Shown: one piece after another, positions 16,412-25,016 of the stretch
Layout of the letters: each line of letters starts with the position of its first letter
How positions within the stretch are numbered: the stretch's first letter is position 1
Notes under the pieces: generated by a model
What the model was told of the DNA's origin: nothing
What the model saw: the letters and a program-made list of their open reading frames with translations, nothing else
The model's database searches: none
Program-made: the position numbers and the translations under genes
NCBI GenBank assembly: GCA_016932995.1
Contig: JAFGBU010000010.1
Coordinates: 1 to 64,000, forward strand
DNA length: 64,000 nt
Direction: 5' to 3'
Source of the DNA: Desulfovibrionaceae bacterium
Lineage (GTDB): Bacteria > Desulfobacterota > Desulfovibrionia > Desulfovibrionales > Desulfovibrionaceae

Positions 16412-17803
16412 ATGAAAGGAAAGGCTTTGCTCCTCGCGCTGTTCGTTCTTTCGGCCCTGTCGGCAGCCTGGCCCGCCAGCGCCCAGAACGCTCCCAAGGT
16501 CAAGGAGCTCCGCATCGGGCAGGACATGCCCAAGGAAGCCGTGGCCTGCATGGAGTGCCACAAGCGGGAGTCCCCGGGGATATTCGCGGACTGGGCCATG
16601 AGCCGCCACGCCGAGGCCGACGTAACCTGCCTCGACTGCCATCAGGCCGAGGGCTCCGACAAGGACGTCAGCAAATCCCACTTCAAGCAATACGAGCGCT
16701 CCGACACCAAGTGGGGCGCGCCCGGGTACCGCACCCCGGTGGCCGGGGCGGTGACGCCAAAGGACTGCTCGCAGTGCCACCCGGACGAGGTCGAGCAGTA
16801 CGCCAAAAGCAAGCACGCCAACACCATCGAGATCATCTGGAAGATCGACCCCTGGCTGAACATGGGCATGAACAACGACCTGGAAAGGGCCACGGGCTGC
16901 CTCCCGTGCCACGGCACGGTCCTGGAGGTCGCCCAGGACGGCGGCCTCGACCCCCTGACCTGGCCCAATGTCGGGGTCGGCCGGGTCAACCTGGACGGGA
17001 GCCTGGGCTCGTGCACCAGCTGCCACACCAGACACCGCTTCTCGGTCATGGAGGCCCGCAAGCCCGGGGCCTGCGGCCAATGCCATCTTGGTCCGGACCA
17101 CCCTCAGACGGAGATATACGCCGAGTCCAAGCACGGGGACATCGCCGACGCCTACGGAGACCAGTACGACTGGGAGGCCGCCCCCGGCTCGTGGACGCCC
17201 GGGACCGACTATCGCGCCCCGACCTGCGCGGCCTGCCACATGTCCGGGTCCGGTTCGGTCATGACCAGCCACGACGTCACCGAGCGCCTGGCCTGGGAAC
17301 TTCAGGCCCCGCTGAGCGTCAGGCCCCAGGACTTCGGGCCCTTCCCGGCCAAGAACGCCTGGTCGACCGAACGGGACAAGATGAAGGAGATCTGCCGGCA
17401 GTGCCATTCAACGACCTGGACCGACGGCCACTTCGACAAGGCGGACCGGGCCGTGGCCAACTACAACGAAACATACTTCAAGCCTGCCAAGGCCAAGCTG
17501 GACGAACTCTACGCCAAGGGTCTCCTGGACAAGACGCGGTTCTTCGACGAGGCCCTGGAGGTCGAGTTCTACGAACTCTGGCACCACGAGGGCCGCAGGG
17601 CGCGCATGGGAGCGGCCATGATGGCCCCGGACTATTCCTGGTGGCACGGCTTCTACGAATGCAAGAAGCGCTACAACGAATTCATGGAGCAGGCCGAAGG
17701 GCTGCTCAAGTCGGGCAAGCCGGCCCCGCGTTTCGAGCCCTACCCCGGCTTTGGCGGGAACACGGCCAGGCCGGCCCGGGTGTTCGGGAAAAAGGCCCCC
17801 TGA
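16412..17803 (+). CDS. Octaheme cytochrome c, hydroxylamine-oxidoreductase-like
   Basis: 463 residues. Residues 1-24 are a cleavable signal peptide (AWPASAQ). Eight CXXCH motifs are present: CMECH, CLDCH, CSQCH, CLPCH, CTSCH, CGQCH, CAACH and CRQCH, with numerous extra histidines for distal ligation. The number, spacing and the C-terminal region around WHHEGRRARMG and PDYSWWHGFYE match the HAO family, located in the periplasm. In nitrifiers a tyrosine crosslinks the catalytic P460 haem; in anaerobes lacking that crosslink the enzyme reduces nitrite or hydroxylamine to ammonium. A tyrosine lies in PDYSWW, but whether it aligns with the crosslinking residue needs a proper alignment. The GGAGACGGAGGGGG stretch gives a strong ribosome site. 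Nitrogen-oxide detoxification is the likeliest role. Confidence 0.9.
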   Translation: MKGKALLLALFVLSALSAAWPASAQNAPKVKELRIGQDMPKEAVACMECHKRESPGIFADWAMSRHAEADVTCLDCHQAEGSDKDVSKSHFKQYERSDTKWGAPGYRTPVAGAVTPKDCSQCHPDEVEQYAKSKHANTIEIIWKIDPWLNMGMNNDLERATGCLPCHGTVLEVAQDGGLDPLTWPNVGVGRVNLDGSLGSCTSCHTRHRFSVMEARKPGACGQCHLGPDHPQTEIYAESKHGDIADAYGDQYDWEAAPGSWTPGTDYRAPTCAACHMSGSGSVMTSHDVTERLAWELQAPLSVRPQDFGPFPAKNAWSTERDKMKEICRQCHSTTWTDGHFDKADRAVANYNETYFKPAKAKLDELYAKGLLDKTRFFDEALEVEFYELWHHEGRRARMGAAMMAPDYSWWHGFYECKKRYNEFMEQAEGLLKSGKPAPRFEPYPGFGGNTARPARVFGKKAP

Positions 17804-17810
17804 CCCGACC

Positions 17811-17835
17811 GGACCCGCCCGGGTCCTCAAGTTTT
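17811..17835 (+). terminator. Possible weak terminator after the cytochrome gene
   Basis: GGACCC-GCCC-GGGTCC forms a six-pair stem, then TCAAGTTTT. It lies eight bases after the octaheme cytochrome stop and before the next gene on the same strand; short stem and interrupted T run. Confidence 0.4.
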
Positions 17836-17903
17836 GCCCCGGGACGTCCGAAAAGGCTTTCGCGGGGCCAAGCCGGCGCCCGGCCAAAGCCAAAGGACGG
17901 TCC

Positions 17904-18311
17904 ATGTCCAGCGTGATCGCGCTTTGCGAGTATCGAAGGAAAAAGGCCCTCGAGGACCTGAGCCTTGTCCGCACCGGACCGGAGCGGACCGAGAAGCCGG
18001 ACCTGGTCGGCGCGGAGATATGGGGCCGGGACTACTCCGAGCTGGAGGCCGTGGTCTTCGGGCTGCTCAAGGTCAGAGAGATCGTCCTCTACTACATCGG
18101 CTACGACCAGGACCTGGAGAGCCTGCTCCTCTGCGTGCTGGAGGCGGCCTACGGCTACGCCGCGCACGGGCCGGACCGGCTGCGCGCGGCCACCATGCCC
18201 CTCAAGGAGGCGGTCCTGGCCAGGGCCGACGAGGACAACCGCAGGCCCCTGGCCATGGCCGTGGTCATCCTGGACCTGATCGAGAAGACCCCGGGGTTCA
18301 AACGGCCCTAG
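17904..18311 (+). CDS. Conserved-looking cytoplasmic protein of unknown function
   Basis: 135 residues from the ATG at 17904 (AAAGGACGG upstream); the frame is open further back but without a ribosome site. No membrane segment and no cysteine-metal motif. The middle is mainly helical and hydrophobic (EAVVFGLLKVREIVLYYIGYDQDLESLLLCVLEAAYGYA), and the end is KTPGFKRP. I do not recognise it. It follows the octaheme cytochrome gene by 100 bases with a possible weak terminator between, so a functional tie to nitrogen-oxide stress is only suggested by position. Two small hairpins (CCCGCC-TTT-GGCGGG at about 18329) separate it from the convergent channel gene. Confidence 0.7.
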   Translation: MSSVIALCEYRRKKALEDLSLVRTGPERTEKPDLVGAEIWGRDYSELEAVVFGLLKVREIVLYYIGYDQDLESLLLCVLEAAYGYAAHGPDRLRAATMPLKEAVLARADEDNRRPLAMAVVILDLIEKTPGFKRP

Positions 18312-18373
18312 TGTCGTGTCCCTTACCCCGCCTTTGGCGGGTATGGTGTCGCGATCTACAAAGGATCGAGACC

Positions 18374-19435
18374 CTAGCCCTCGGAAAGCAGCCTGCGCCT
18401 GCCCAGGGGCAGGCTGCCGGGGTGCTCGCGCTGCAAAAAGTCCACCAGCCTCTCGCGCACCAGGCAGCGCAAATCCCAGCACTTGGACGCGTCCGCGGCG
18501 CTCACCAATGCCCGCAGGACCATGGTCGAGTCGTTCAGGTCCGTGACCTGCAGGCCGCAGACCCTGCCGTCCCACAGGTCCCCGGCCTCCTGGCGGCAGA
18601 TCCTCTCCAGCTCGGCCCGGACCTCGGCCACGGGCAGCCTGAAGTCCGCATGCACAAAGACCGTGCCCATGATCTCCGAGCTCTTGCGGGTCCAGTTCTG
18701 GAAGGGCCTCTCCAAGAACCAGGTCACCGGCACCACCAGCCTGCGCTGGTCCCATATGCGCACGACCACATAGGTGAAGGTGATCTCCTCCACCCGGCCC
18801 CACTCGCCCTCGACGATCACCACGTCGTCGATGCGCACGGGCTGGGTCACGGCTATCTGGACCCCGGCCAGGACCGCGGCCAGGGTCTTCTGCGCGGCCA
18901 GGCCGACCACGATCCCGGCGACCCCGGCCGAGGCCAGGATGCTCACGCCCAGCTCGCGAAAGGCGTCGAAGGTCATGAGCATGGCCGCGGCGGACAGGAT
19001 GAAGACCAGCACAAAGACGATGCGCTGCAGGACCTTGTACTGGGTCAGGACCTTGCGGGCCACGAGGTTGTCCTTGGCGCCCAGGTCGTAGCGCCTCCTG
19101 AGCACGGCCTCCAGGATCCAGGTCGAGGCCATGAGCGCCCAGGCCAGGGCCGCGATCCAGGCCAGGCTCAGGCCGTGCTCGACCCAGGCCCGGGCAGGGC
19201 TTGGCAGGGGGAACAGGCTCAGGCCGACGCCCAGGGCCGCGAGCAGGCAAAAGGACCGGGCCGGAGCGGAAAGATGGGCCAGGGCCGCGTCGTCCAGGGG
19301 GGAGGCGCTTTTCCGGGCCAGCCTGCGCAACAGGGCCATGATCAGGCGATGGGCCGCAACCCCGAGCCCAAGGGCCAGGGCCGCGGCCAGCAGGGGCGCT
19401 CCATACGCGCCCGCCAAGACGGCGGATTGGTTCAT
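18374..19435 (-). CDS. MscS-family mechanosensitive channel
   Basis: 353 residues from the ATG at 19435 (AAGGGAGG about 12 bases upstream). Four hydrophobic segments precede the pore helix; the TM3 region GVAGIVVGLAAQKTLAAVLAGVQIAVTQPVRIDDVV is the hallmark of the family, with the A/G packing pattern followed by the beta domain (GRVEEITFTYVVVRIWDQRRLVVP). The C-terminal alpha/beta domain ends at about residue 340. Such channels open on hypo-osmotic shock in the inner membrane. The five-helix layout is longer than E. coli MscS and resembles the YnaI/MSL group. Confidence 0.92.
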   Translation of the reverse strand: MNQSAVLAGAYGAPLLAAALALGLGVAAHRLIMALLRRLARKSASPLDDAALAHLSAPARSFCLLAALGVGLSLFPLPSPARAWVEHGLSLAWIAALAWALMASTWILEAVLRRRYDLGAKDNLVARKVLTQYKVLQRIVFVLVFILSAAAMLMTFDAFRELGVSILASAGVAGIVVGLAAQKTLAAVLAGVQIAVTQPVRIDDVVIVEGEWGRVEEITFTYVVVRIWDQRRLVVPVTWFLERPFQNWTRKSSEIMGTVFVHADFRLPVAEVRAELERICRQEAGDLWDGRVCGLQVTDLNDSTMVLRALVSAADASKCWDLRCLVRERLVDFLQREHPGSLPLGRRRLLSEG

Positions 19436-19602
19436 TTTCCGGACCGACCTCCCTTGCGCCCGACCAGGGCGCCTATAGCCGCTCAATAGCCGAACTTCGC
19501 GCCCTGTGTCGAGCACACCCGGCCATGCGCCGTTCACCCCGCCCAACCGGCCCTTCCCCGAATATTGCGGGACCGGCTTGACGACCCCTGGTAGGCCGAG
19601 GC

Positions 19603-20424
19603 ATGGCCATAAAAGTCACTCAAGGGGCCGAGGGCGCGCAAGGCCCGTTGATCCTCTTGTCCACCGGCTGCCTGTTCCACCTGCCGCTCAGGCAGGTGGC
19701 GGACATCGCGGCCAAGGCCGGATACGACGGCCTGGAGGTCATCGTCAGCAGCCCCAGGATCGCCCCGGGCCCGGAGATGGACGAGATCGACGCGATGTGC
19801 CCGGTGCGCAGCCTGCACGCGCCGTTCAGGCAGTGGAGCCTGTGGGGCGGCCATTTGAACGCCTGGCGGGCGACCACGGCCCTGGCCAACGCCCTTCCGG
19901 GGACCACCAACGTGACCCTGCACCCGCCGGACTCCGGCATGCGCGACGCCATCCAGTACCGCTGGTTCAGCAAGGCCTCGGACCTGAACCACATCCTGGA
20001 CACCCGGGGCAGGGTCGGGCTGTCCCTGGAAAACCTGCCCTGGCCGGCCACCCCGACCTTCGGCCGGGACCCCATGCAAAAGCTCCTGGAGACCTGCAGG
20101 GAAAAGCGCCTGGGCCTGACCCTGGACGTATGCCACCTGGGGGTCTCGGGCCGCGACCCCCTGCGGGCCTTAAGCGTCCTGCCCCCGGACATGATCGTCA
20201 ATGTCCATTTTTCCGACGCCCGCGGGCACATGGAGCATCTCTTTCCCGGCCAGGGCGACCTGCCCCTGAACGACTTCCTCAAACAACTGGCGGCCTTGGC
20301 CTACAAGGGCTACCTGACCGTGGAGCTCCAGCCCGGGGCCTTTCCCCCGGGTCCGCCGGAAGGCCTGATCCCCATCCTGAAGCAGCTCCTGGCCCAGGTC
20401 CGGGGCCTGGTCTCCGGGTCCTGA
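19603..20424 (+). CDS. Sugar phosphate isomerase/epimerase-like TIM barrel (AP endonuclease 2 family)
   Basis: 273 residues. The pattern follows the xylose-isomerase-like TIM barrel: early strand LFHLPLRQVADIAAKAGYDGLEV, then SLENLPW with the metal-binding Glu, LDVCHLGVSG with Asp and His, VNVHFSDARG, and the late Glu in LTVELQPGAF. All expected divalent-metal ligands are therefore present. Members act on sugars or sugar phosphates (IolE, IolI-like) or on AP sites; nothing nearby narrows the substrate. It is divergent from the MscS gene across 167 bases. Its stop codon lies inside a 15-base tandem duplication. Confidence 0.82.
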   Translation: MAIKVTQGAEGAQGPLILLSTGCLFHLPLRQVADIAAKAGYDGLEVIVSSPRIAPGPEMDEIDAMCPVRSLHAPFRQWSLWGGHLNAWRATTALANALPGTTNVTLHPPDSGMRDAIQYRWFSKASDLNHILDTRGRVGLSLENLPWPATPTFGRDPMQKLLETCREKRLGLTLDVCHLGVSGRDPLRALSVLPPDMIVNVHFSDARGHMEHLFPGQGDLPLNDFLKQLAALAYKGYLTVELQPGAFPPGPPEGLIPILKQLLAQVRGLVSGS

Positions 20425-20451
20425 GCGCATCGGGCCTGAGCGCATCGGGCC
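20422..20451 (+). repeat. 15-base tandem duplication at a stop codon
   Basis: TGAGCGCATCGGGCC occurs twice head-to-tail, the first copy starting at the stop codon of the TIM-barrel gene. Likely a replication slippage; no function is evident. Confidence 0.85.
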
Positions 20452-20556
20452 TGACCCGGGCTTTCCTTTCCCCGGCATTTGCCCTATTCCTAAAGCCGTT
20501 CGGCCGGGGCCGAAAAATCCCTTAACCACAACATACCACAATAATGGGGCCCGGAG

Positions 20557-20961
20557 ATGACCGATTACCTCAAGCTCGTCCAGGAGCCCGGACAGACCGT
20601 GAACCCGCTGTTCGCCTTTCTCGGGGTCAGGGTCGAGGAGATATCCGGCCAGCGGGCCGTGCTCCGCCTGGACCTGAAACCCGAGTTCGTCCAGGGCGCG
20701 GGCAAGGTGGCCGGGGGGATCGTGGCCACCTTGCTGGACGAGGCCATGGCCCATGCGGTCATGGCCTCGCTTGAGCCGGGACAGGCCACGGCCACGACCG
20801 GGCTGAACGTGCGCTACTTCAGGCCCGCGGACAAGGGCCAGGGCCTCAGGGCCGAGGCCCGGCTGGCCAGGCGGGGCCGCAGGCTGGCCTTTGTCGAGGC
20901 CGAGGCGAGCATCGACGGCCAGGTGGTGGCCAAGGCCGACGCGCAGTTCCTGGTCCTTTGA
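20557..20961 (+). CDS. Hotdog-fold thioesterase (PaaI/YiiD-like)
   Basis: 134 residues preceded by CCGGAG. The central helix region reads GAGKVAGGIVATLLDEAMAHAV, where the Asp/Glu pair and the preceding G-G are typical of the PaaI/4HBT hotdog group, followed by TTGLNVRYFRPADKGQGL. The fold hydrolyses acyl-CoA or acyl-ACP thioesters as a dimer or tetramer. The acyl group is not predictable from sequence; no phenylacetate genes are adjacent (a PaaK-like gene lies 12 kb away). Confidence 0.87.
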   Translation: MTDYLKLVQEPGQTVNPLFAFLGVRVEEISGQRAVLRLDLKPEFVQGAGKVAGGIVATLLDEAMAHAVMASLEPGQATATTGLNVRYFRPADKGQGLRAEARLARRGRRLAFVEAEASIDGQVVAKADAQFLVL

Positions 20962-21151
20962 CCCGATTTCGGCCGGCCACGGGGCCGGGCTCGATGTAGG
21001 CCCACCCCCCCGCGGTGGTAAAAAAAATTGGCCCAAAGCCATTTTTTTGGCTTGCATAGGGTTTCAAACACGACTATGGACAAAACATGCCTGTTTCTGA
21101 CAAGGAGCCGCCGGCCGACGCGAGGTTTCCCCAAGCCCGGGAGGAAAACGC

Positions 21152-22261
21152 GTGAACAGATTCTTCAGCTGCATGCTCAAGCTCCTGGCCCCGGCCGTGC
21201 TGCTCTGCGCCACGGGCTGCGCCGGGGTGATCCCCCTGGCCATGAGCACCGGCGCCTCCCTGGCCGTGCCCAAGACAGTCTCCCTGGCCATGACCGGGGT
21301 CAAGATGCTCCACAAGACCACGCTCCTGGCCGCTGACGAGCGCAACGCCGGGGACATGCTCAAAGACAAGATCGTGGACATCAAGGCCCAGGCCTCCCTG
21401 CTCACCGACAGGCTGGACGCCGATGTCGAGGCCCATTGCTACAACGGCGACATCTATCTGGTCGGCGAGGTGGACAGGCCGGAAACCGCGGACCGGCTGG
21501 TGCGCAGGATGAAGTCCATAAACGGCGTCACCGAGGTCAAGGGGGTGATCAAGACCCGGCCGGGAACGGGATACGCCCCGCCGGTCAACGACTGCCTCGT
21601 GGAGGCCAAGGTCGAGGCCAACCTCATCAAGCACTATCACATCCGCTCGGCCAACTTCGATGTCGACGTGGTCCAGGGCGAGGCCGTGCTCCTGGGGGTC
21701 GTGGAGAACAAGGCCGAAGAACAAGAAGTGGTTGATTTCGTAAAAAAATTGAAGACCCTGAAGGGCCTGGCCCACATGCGCGTGACCTCGCTTCTGGCCA
21801 TCCAGGACGAGTACGAGGCCGGGCTTGAGGACAGCAACTCGAAGTTCGCCCTGCTGGAAAACCCGGCCCCCCAATCTCTTTGCGCCAGACCCGAAACCCG
21901 AACCCTGGCCGCCAAACCCGAGGCCCGGCCCCTGGCCTTCAAGACCAGGACCTGGACCCCTCCCGAATCAGCGCTCCAAAACCCGGCCGACGATCCCTCA
22001 CCCTGGCAGATGGCCAGGCTGCGCATGAACCGGCGCATCGTGACCATGGCCAAGGCCGAGATCAACCACAAGTCCAGAGTCGAGCTCCTGCGCCTGTCGC
22101 ACAAGATATTGAGGGACAAGAACACCTCGATTCTGGCCAGACTCAGCAAGACCTTGAACAACTCCAGCCAGTTGGCCACCAAGGTCAAGCTCCAGACCCT
22201 GATCGCGGACATATCTCCGGACGCGCCCAGGAAGGTCTGGAACCTGGCCAGCCTGCAATAG
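21152..22261 (+). CDS. BON-domain lipoprotein with a long C-terminal extension
   Basis: 369 residues starting at GTG after GGGAGGAAAACGC. The signal peptide ends in the lipobox LLCATGC, with Cys23 lipidated, so it is exported to the outer membrane or periplasm. Two BON domains (about 70-145 and 150-225) carry the usual short beta-alpha-beta pattern (VEAHCYNGDIYLVGEVDRPETADRL; VQGEAVLLGVVENKAEEQEV). BON lipoproteins such as DolP and OsmY-like proteins bind phospholipids and keep the envelope intact under stress. The last 140 residues have no recognisable domain: first a Pro/Arg/Thr-rich stretch, then basic helices (about 290-360). Confidence 0.88.
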   Translation: MNRFFSCMLKLLAPAVLLCATGCAGVIPLAMSTGASLAVPKTVSLAMTGVKMLHKTTLLAADERNAGDMLKDKIVDIKAQASLLTDRLDADVEAHCYNGDIYLVGEVDRPETADRLVRRMKSINGVTEVKGVIKTRPGTGYAPPVNDCLVEAKVEANLIKHYHIRSANFDVDVVQGEAVLLGVVENKAEEQEVVDFVKKLKTLKGLAHMRVTSLLAIQDEYEAGLEDSNSKFALLENPAPQSLCARPETRTLAAKPEARPLAFKTRTWTPPESALQNPADDPSPWQMARLRMNRRIVTMAKAEINHKSRVELLRLSHKILRDKNTSILARLSKTLNNSSQLATKVKLQTLIADISPDAPRKVWNLASLQ

Positions 22262-22330
22262 TCCCCTGCCGGACCCAGCAAGCGGCCCGCTCAATGAGCT
22301 TTGCAATCCTTGCCGCATTTCTTGTTTGGC

Positions 22331-22353
22331 GGCCGGAGCTTCGGGCTCCGGCC
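22331..22353 (+). terminator. Hairpin with TTCG tetraloop after the BON lipoprotein gene
   Basis: GGCCGGAGC-TTCG-GGCTCCGGCC-type stem of eight to nine pairs closed by a stable tetraloop, but followed by CTCTGCGTTTGAC rather than a clean T run. It lies 70 bases after the stop. Confidence 0.55.
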
Positions 22354-22422
22354 CTCTGCGTTTGACTGGCCGCGGCCGTTCAAGATAGTTGGAGGTCTCG
22401 GGGGTCCTCGAACCAAGGGGGG

Positions 22423-23163
22423 ATGATGCGCCGTCTGGTTTCCATACTCTTGCTGGCCGCCGTATTGGCCTGCGCCCTGCCGGTGCGGGCCGGGCAGATG
22501 ACCGTGGCCTTCAGCAGCCTGCCGCCCTGGAAGATGACCATCCAGGGCCAGCCCCTGGGCGCGGACGTGGACCTGATCCGGGCCGTGGCCCGGGAGATGG
22601 GCCTTGAGCCGGTCTTTGTCCGGGGGACCCTGGAGGAGTGCCTGGCCATGCTCCGCCGCGGCCAGGCCGAGGTCATGACCAGCCTGCTCAAGACCCCGGA
22701 CCGGGAGCGCTACCTGATCTATCTGGACCCTCCCCTGCGGGAGAACGAGGACAAGGCCTTTTACCAGCGGGCCGGGGACCGGCCCATAGGGGCCTACTCG
22801 GACCTTACGGGCCGAAGGATCGGGGTCAAGACCGACGCGGTCTACTTCCAGCCCTTTGACTCCGACCCGGCGATCACCCGGCTGGCCACCCCGAACATCA
22901 CCGATCTGATCAGCATGCTCAACGACAAGACCATCGAGGCCTTTGCCCTGACCGCGGCCGAGGGCGACTACTGGCTCCGGGTCCTGGGCTGGGAGGGGGA
23001 GATCAAAAAGGCCCCCTACGTCTACCAGGGCCTGAACCCGGCCTACCTGGCCATTGCCCGGCGCTCGCCCCTGGCCTCCAGGGCGGCCGAGATGTCCGCA
23101 ATACTGGAAAAGCTCAAGTCCAGCGGCGCAATGGCCAGGATCACGGCCAGATACGTGCGCTGA
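22423..23163 (+). CDS. Periplasmic solute-binding protein, amino-acid type (SBP_bac_3)
   Basis: 246 residues preceded by AAGGGGGG. A clear signal peptide (1-22, ALPVRAG). The mature protein has the two-lobed family-3 pattern: AFSSLPPWKMTIQGQPLGADVDLIRAVAREMGLEP, then GRRIGVKTDAVYF and the hinge LNDKTIEAFAL. Ligands in this family are polar amino acids, opines or similar small molecules. No ABC permease or ATPase gene is beside it; the next two genes are an unknown protein and a sirtuin. It may therefore serve a sensor or a transporter encoded elsewhere. Confidence 0.87.
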   Translation: MMRRLVSILLLAAVLACALPVRAGQMTVAFSSLPPWKMTIQGQPLGADVDLIRAVAREMGLEPVFVRGTLEECLAMLRRGQAEVMTSLLKTPDRERYLIYLDPPLRENEDKAFYQRAGDRPIGAYSDLTGRRIGVKTDAVYFQPFDSDPAITRLATPNITDLISMLNDKTIEAFALTAAEGDYWLRVLGWEGEIKKAPYVYQGLNPAYLAIARRSPLASRAAEMSAILEKLKSSGAMARITARYVR

Positions 23164-23190
23164 GCCGCAACCCCAAACCGAGGAGAAGAC

Positions 23191-23586
23191 ATGAGCGCCT
23201 ATTCGGAAACCATCCGCTTCGCCCGGGAGGTCCTGGGCTGCGGCTGCCCCGAGGAGGTCTTCGGCCGCGTGGAGTGCGTGTTCGAGGGCCGGCTCGGGGA
23301 GCCCGAGCCCAGGCTCCGGCGCATCACCATAGGCGACCGCCTGCTGATCCACGTCCGGCAGGTGGAAGGCCCGATCCAGGCCGCGGCCCTGATCCCGGAC
23401 ATGGTCCGCCAGGGCCTGGCGGAGCGAAACGCCAAGGGCCTCAACCGCTTCCGGGCCGTGCTTCTGGCCGACATCGAGCCCGAGGCGGTCATGGCGGCCG
23501 CGCAGCAGGCCTTTGAGGCCTTGAGCGAAACGGATGACAAGGTCCATGTGCATGTCCTGCCAAGCAAGGCCGTGGCCGGGATATAG
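23191..23586 (+). CDS. Unknown protein, 131 residues
   Basis: Preceded by GAGGAGAAGAC. No signal peptide or membrane helix. It has a CGC near the N-terminus (residues 17-19) and one further Cys at about 29, then a beta-rich part (RRITIGDRLLIHVRQVEG) and a helical half (PDMVRQGLAERNAKGLNRFRAVLL, PEAVMAAAQQAFEAL) ending in KVHVHVLPSK. The CxC plus C could bind metal. It sits 27 bases after the solute-binding protein gene and 9 before the sirtuin gene, in one likely operon. I do not recognise a family. Confidence 0.7.
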   Translation: MSAYSETIRFAREVLGCGCPEEVFGRVECVFEGRLGEPEPRLRRITIGDRLLIHVRQVEGPIQAAALIPDMVRQGLAERNAKGLNRFRAVLLADIEPEAVMAAAQQAFEALSETDDKVHVHVLPSKAVAGI

Positions 23587-23595
23587 GAAAGGACC

Positions 23596-24342
23596 ATGAG
23601 CAACCACGCCCTGGCCGAGGCCGCGGCCATAATCCGCGACTGCGCGCAGGCCGTCGCCTTCACCGGCGCGGGCATCTCCGTGGAGTCGGGGATCCCGCCG
23701 TTTCGCGGCCCCGAGGGCCTGTGGACCAAGTACGACCCGGAGCTCTTCGACATCCGCCAGTTCAAGGCCCGGCCCAAGGAGTCCTGGGAGCTGATCAAGA
23801 AGCTGTTCTACGACTTCGTGGCCAAGGCCAGGCCCAATGCGGCCCACTACGCCCTGGCCGACCTGGAAAGACACGGCCGTCTGGCCTGCGTCATCACCCA
23901 GAACATCGACAACCTCCACCAGGCCGCGGGCAGCAGGCTGGTCCACGAGTACCACGGCAGCATCCGGGACCTGGTGTGCCTCAAGTGCGGGGCCAGGTTC
24001 CTGGCCGAGGCGGTCGGGCTGGACACGCTCCCCCCGCTCTGCCCGGAGTGCGGGGGCCTGCTCAAGCCGGACATCGTGTTCTTCAGCGAGCCCATACCCG
24101 ACGAGGTCAACAGGACATCCGTGCAGCAGGCACAGATGGCCGGGGCAATGATCGTCATCGGCACCACCGGCGAGGTCATGCCCGCCTCGCGCATCCCGTA
24201 CATCGCCAAGAACCGGGGCGCCAAGATCATCGAGATCAATGTCCGCGAGTCGGCCTACACGCACAGGACCACGGACATCTTTCTGGAGGGCAAGGCCTCG
24301 GTCATGACCCGGGCCCTGGCCGAGGCCGTGCTCGGGGGCTGA
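23596..24342 (+). CDS. cobB: Sir2-family NAD-dependent protein deacylase
   Basis: 248 residues. Rossmann NAD motifs FTGAGISVESGIPPFRG and TQNIDNLHQ are intact, the catalytic His lies in VHEYHGS, and four zinc cysteines are present as CLKC and CPEC. This is the bacterial CobB-like class, which removes acetyl or other acyl groups from lysines using NAD+. In studied bacteria it reactivates acetyl-CoA synthetase, but no acs gene is here. A good ribosome site (AGGAAAGG) and tight spacing put it at the end of a three-gene operon with the solute-binding protein. Confidence 0.92.
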   Translation: MSNHALAEAAAIIRDCAQAVAFTGAGISVESGIPPFRGPEGLWTKYDPELFDIRQFKARPKESWELIKKLFYDFVAKARPNAAHYALADLERHGRLACVITQNIDNLHQAAGSRLVHEYHGSIRDLVCLKCGARFLAEAVGLDTLPPLCPECGGLLKPDIVFFSEPIPDEVNRTSVQQAQMAGAMIVIGTTGEVMPASRIPYIAKNRGAKIIEINVRESAYTHRTTDIFLEGKASVMTRALAEAVLGG

Positions 24343-24362
24343 GCCCGGGCCCGTGGGGCCGC

Positions 24363-25016
24363 CTACTTGAGGGTCTTGACCAGCGCGCCGTGTTCGCGGC
24401 TGGGCTCCAGGGCGTAGACCCGGCCGGCCGAGACCGCGAACAGGTCCAGGGGATGGTGGGAGATGACCAGGACCTGGAGCCCGAGCCGCTCGGCTATCTC
24501 GGCGATGAGCTTCATGAACCTGGGCACGAGCGAGGGCTTGAGCCAGCAGTCCTGCTCGTCGAGGACCAGAAACGGCCTGTGCCTGGCCGGGTCCAGCTGG
24601 GACAGGGCGATGAGCCTCAGGCCCACGGACAGGATGTTGCACACGCTGCCGCCCTGGCCGGCATAGATGTCCTCCACCTGCTCCTCGCGGCCCTGGTTGA
24701 ATATCTGGAAGTAGACCTGGAGCCGGTTGCCCTTGACCTCGCGCTGGGAGGTCACCACCCGGTCCTGGCCGAGTATCTCCCGGATGGCGTGGGTCAGGTT
24801 GGCCTCGACCTGGTCCAGTATCTCTCCGAACAGGGCCGTGGCCAGGTCCTCCAGGGTCCCGGCCGCCAGCGGGGCCAGGTCCAGGAACCTGCGGGCCTCC
24901 AGCAGGCCGCGGCGCGCGGCCGCATGGTCCCGGACCAGGGCCGCGGCCCTGGCGGACAACAGGTCGTGCCTGCGCTCCAGTCCGCGCAGATGGTCCCGGC
25001 CGAGCTCCCGGCTCAT
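24363..25016 (-). CDS. C-terminal half of a split SbcC/Rad50-like ATPase
   Basis: 217 residues. It starts with about 45 residues of charged helix (coiled-coil end), then carries the ABC signature region YAGQGGSVCNILSVGLR (119-134), Walker B LVLDE (D153, E154) and H187 in VISHHP (H-switch). It has no Walker A: that motif is in the gene at 26266, three genes upstream in the same operon. Together they would make one complete SbcC/Rad50-type ATP cassette. Its ATG overlaps the previous stop (ATGA), so translation is coupled. It converges with the sirtuin gene (20 bases between stops). The closest match is the C-half of SMC-like repair ATPases; a stand-alone nuclease-associated ATPase cannot be excluded. 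Confidence 0.8.
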   Translation of the reverse strand: MSRELGRDHLRGLERRHDLLSARAAALVRDHAAARRGLLEARRFLDLAPLAAGTLEDLATALFGEILDQVEANLTHAIREILGQDRVVTSQREVKGNRLQVYFQIFNQGREEQVEDIYAGQGGSVCNILSVGLRLIALSQLDPARHRPFLVLDEQDCWLKPSLVPRFMKLIAEIAERLGLQVLVISHHPLDLFAVSAGRVYALEPSREHGALVKTLK

